A stretch of 13,568 nt of DNA from Marvinbryantia sp. (GTDB lineage: Bacteria; Bacillota; Clostridia; Lachnospirales; Lachnospiraceae). The stretch is from positions 1 to 13,568 of the forward strand of contig JAEDFS010000048.1 of NCBI GenBank assembly GCA_016297895.1, read 5' to 3'. Position 1 is the first letter of the stretch. Every line of letters begins with the position of its first letter. Shown here one piece after another: positions 12,571 to 13,568 of this stretch. The position numbers and the translations under genes are program-made. The notes below the pieces were generated by a model that made no database searches, had not been told where the DNA came from, and saw nothing but the letters and a program-made list of their open reading frames with translations.

Positions 12571-13568
12571 ATGGCAAGAAAAGCAGCAATCAAAAATGAA
12601 GAAAAAACAGAGACAAAAGTGGAAGAAAAAGTAACGGAAAAACCGGATGTCAAAAAGACAACAGCAAAGAAAACAACAAAGCCGGCAGCAAAAACAACAA
12701 CTAAAACAACAGCAAAAGCGACTCCGAAGAAAAAAGCAGCAACAAAGAAGATGGAAACAGAGGAAGCTGTATTAAAAGAAGAATTGTCGGCAGTGGAAGA
12801 AGTGAAAGTCGAAGAGGCAGTACCGATGGAAGAAGTGAAAGTCGAAGAGACAGTACCGGTGGAAGAAGTGAAAGCAGAAGAGGCGGCACCGGTGGAAGAA
12901 GTATATCAGACACCGAGAAAGAGCATTGCGTTTATCGGTTCCGAGTGTTATCCGTTTGTAAAGACTGGTGGTCTCGGAGATGTGATGTATGCGCTTCCCA
13001 AAGCTCTGGTGAAAGAAAACTGTGATGTAAAAGTGATTCTGCCGCGTTATAAGTGCATTCCCTGGGAGTATCAGCAGAAGATGATCTATCGGGGTGCATT
13101 TCAGATGAGTCTTTGCGCAGACGGCAGATCCTATTATGTTGGTATCATGGAGTATGTGTGGGATGGTGTGGTCTATGATTTTATTGATAATGAAGAGTTT
13201 TTCAGCAGCGGAAATCCCTATACCAACCTGATCGACGATATACCGAAATACTGCTATTTTGCAAAGGCGGCGCTGGCTGCATTGAACTATATGGACTGGG
13301 TACCGGATATCATCCATTGTCATGACTGGCAGGCAGCCCTGGTTCCGGTTTATCTCAGAACCTTATTCGAAAACACAAAACTGACCACTGCAAAGACGAT
13401 TTTGACTATTCATAATCTCCGTTTCCAGGGAATTTACAATATTCCAACGATTCGCTACTGGTCCGGACTTCCTGATTATGTCTTTAATAAGGATGCTCTG
13501 AAACAGGGATACCGGGATGCCAATATGCTCAAGGGCGGACTGGCATACTGCAATATGATCACTACAGT
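12571..13568 (+). CDS. glgA: Glycogen synthase with long low-complexity N-terminal extension (3' truncated by window)
   Basis: GT5 enzyme that transfers glucose from ADP-glucose to glycogen (cytoplasm). 332 codons are present and the frame runs off the window end. The GT5 domain begins near residue 117: KSIAFIGSECYPF, KTGGLGDV (Lys131, ADP-glucose site), the ILPRY segment, HDWQAALVP and TIHNLRFQG. Most bacterial GlgA start almost directly at this motif. Here about 116 residues precede it: a Lys/Thr/Ala-rich basic stretch (about 30-62) and an acidic 11-residue repeat (residues 75-111). Both look disordered and are in frame without a stop. ATG at 12571 has a perfect AGGAGG (12559-12564) 6 bases upstream, supporting the long form. 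The function of the extension is unknown. Confidence 0.93.
   Translation, partial: MARKAAIKNEEKTETKVEEKVTEKPDVKKTTAKKTTKPAAKTTTKTTAKATPKKKAATKKMETEEAVLKEELSAVEEVKVEEAVPMEEVKVEETVPVEEVKAEEAAPVEEVYQTPRKSIAFIGSECYPFVKTGGLGDVMYALPKALVKENCDVKVILPRYKCIPWEYQQKMIYRGAFQMSLCADGRSYYVGIMEYVWDGVVYDFIDNEEFFSSGNPYTNLIDDIPKYCYFAKAALAALNYMDWVPDIIHCHDWQAALVPVYLRTLFENTKLTTAKTILTIHNLRFQGIYNIPTIRYWSGLPDYVFNKDALKQGYRDANMLKGGLAYCNMITT
12793..12903 (+). repeat. 33-bp tandem repeat in glgA encoding an acidic 11-residue unit
   Basis: Three full units (12793-12825, 12826-12858, 12859-12891) and 12 bases of a fourth. Each unit encodes (V/M)EEVK(V/A)EE(A/T)(V/A)P. The units keep codon frame and differ at few bases, so they probably arose by slippage or unequal recombination and copy number may vary between strains. 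Confidence 0.9.

Noticed and set aside
12772..13323. Minus-strand ORF rich in HRYCLFDFHFF-like repeats
   Set aside because: The repeats are the reverse complement of the acidic repeat coding region of glgA; it is a shadow.

Overview
The window looks like a chromosomal segment of a gut-type acetogenic Firmicute, most likely Lachnospiraceae close to Blautia. This is inferred from moderate GC, AGGAGG-type ribosome binding sites, an acetogen-style folate methyl branch and cobamide biosynthesis genes. No mobile element, tRNA, rRNA or CRISPR array is visible.

Layout. (1) 1-2041, plus strand: the end of formate-THF ligase (fhs), a stand-alone methenyl-THF cyclohydrolase (fchA), a FolD-family methylene-THF dehydrogenase and a strong terminator. 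(2) 2059-3992: a Gx-family membrane protein on plus, convergent with an apbE lipoprotein gene and a NusG-domain-II membrane protein gene on minus; this set is linked to extracytosolic flavinylation. (3) 3993-8568: a leader resembling a divergent cobalamin riboswitch, then cobI/cbiL, an ABC-2 exporter pair, cbiK and an unrecognised membrane-anchored protein with two related domains. (4) 8668-12387: promoter, rnfC2, metV, metF and a terminator, matching the three subunits of the Acetobacterium woodii-type NADH-dependent methylene-THF reductase. (5) 12443 to the end: promoter and the 5' part of glycogen synthase with a long low-complexity N-terminal extension.

Together, regions 1 and 4 encode every step from formate to methyl-THF, the methyl branch of the Wood-Ljungdahl pathway. 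Region 3 makes early cobamide intermediates; cobamide is the methyl carrier used after methyl-THF, so its location between the two folate modules is coherent. The acs/CODH genes, formate dehydrogenase and membrane Rnf genes are not in the window.

Most notable observations: a FolD that has lost two of the classical cyclohydrolase residues next to a dedicated cyclohydrolase gene; a MetV-like domain fused to RnfC2 alongside a separate MetV; a B12-box leader before cobI; a two-domain surface protein of unknown function in the cobalt chelatase operon; and a histone-tail-like plus acidic-repeat extension on glycogen synthase.
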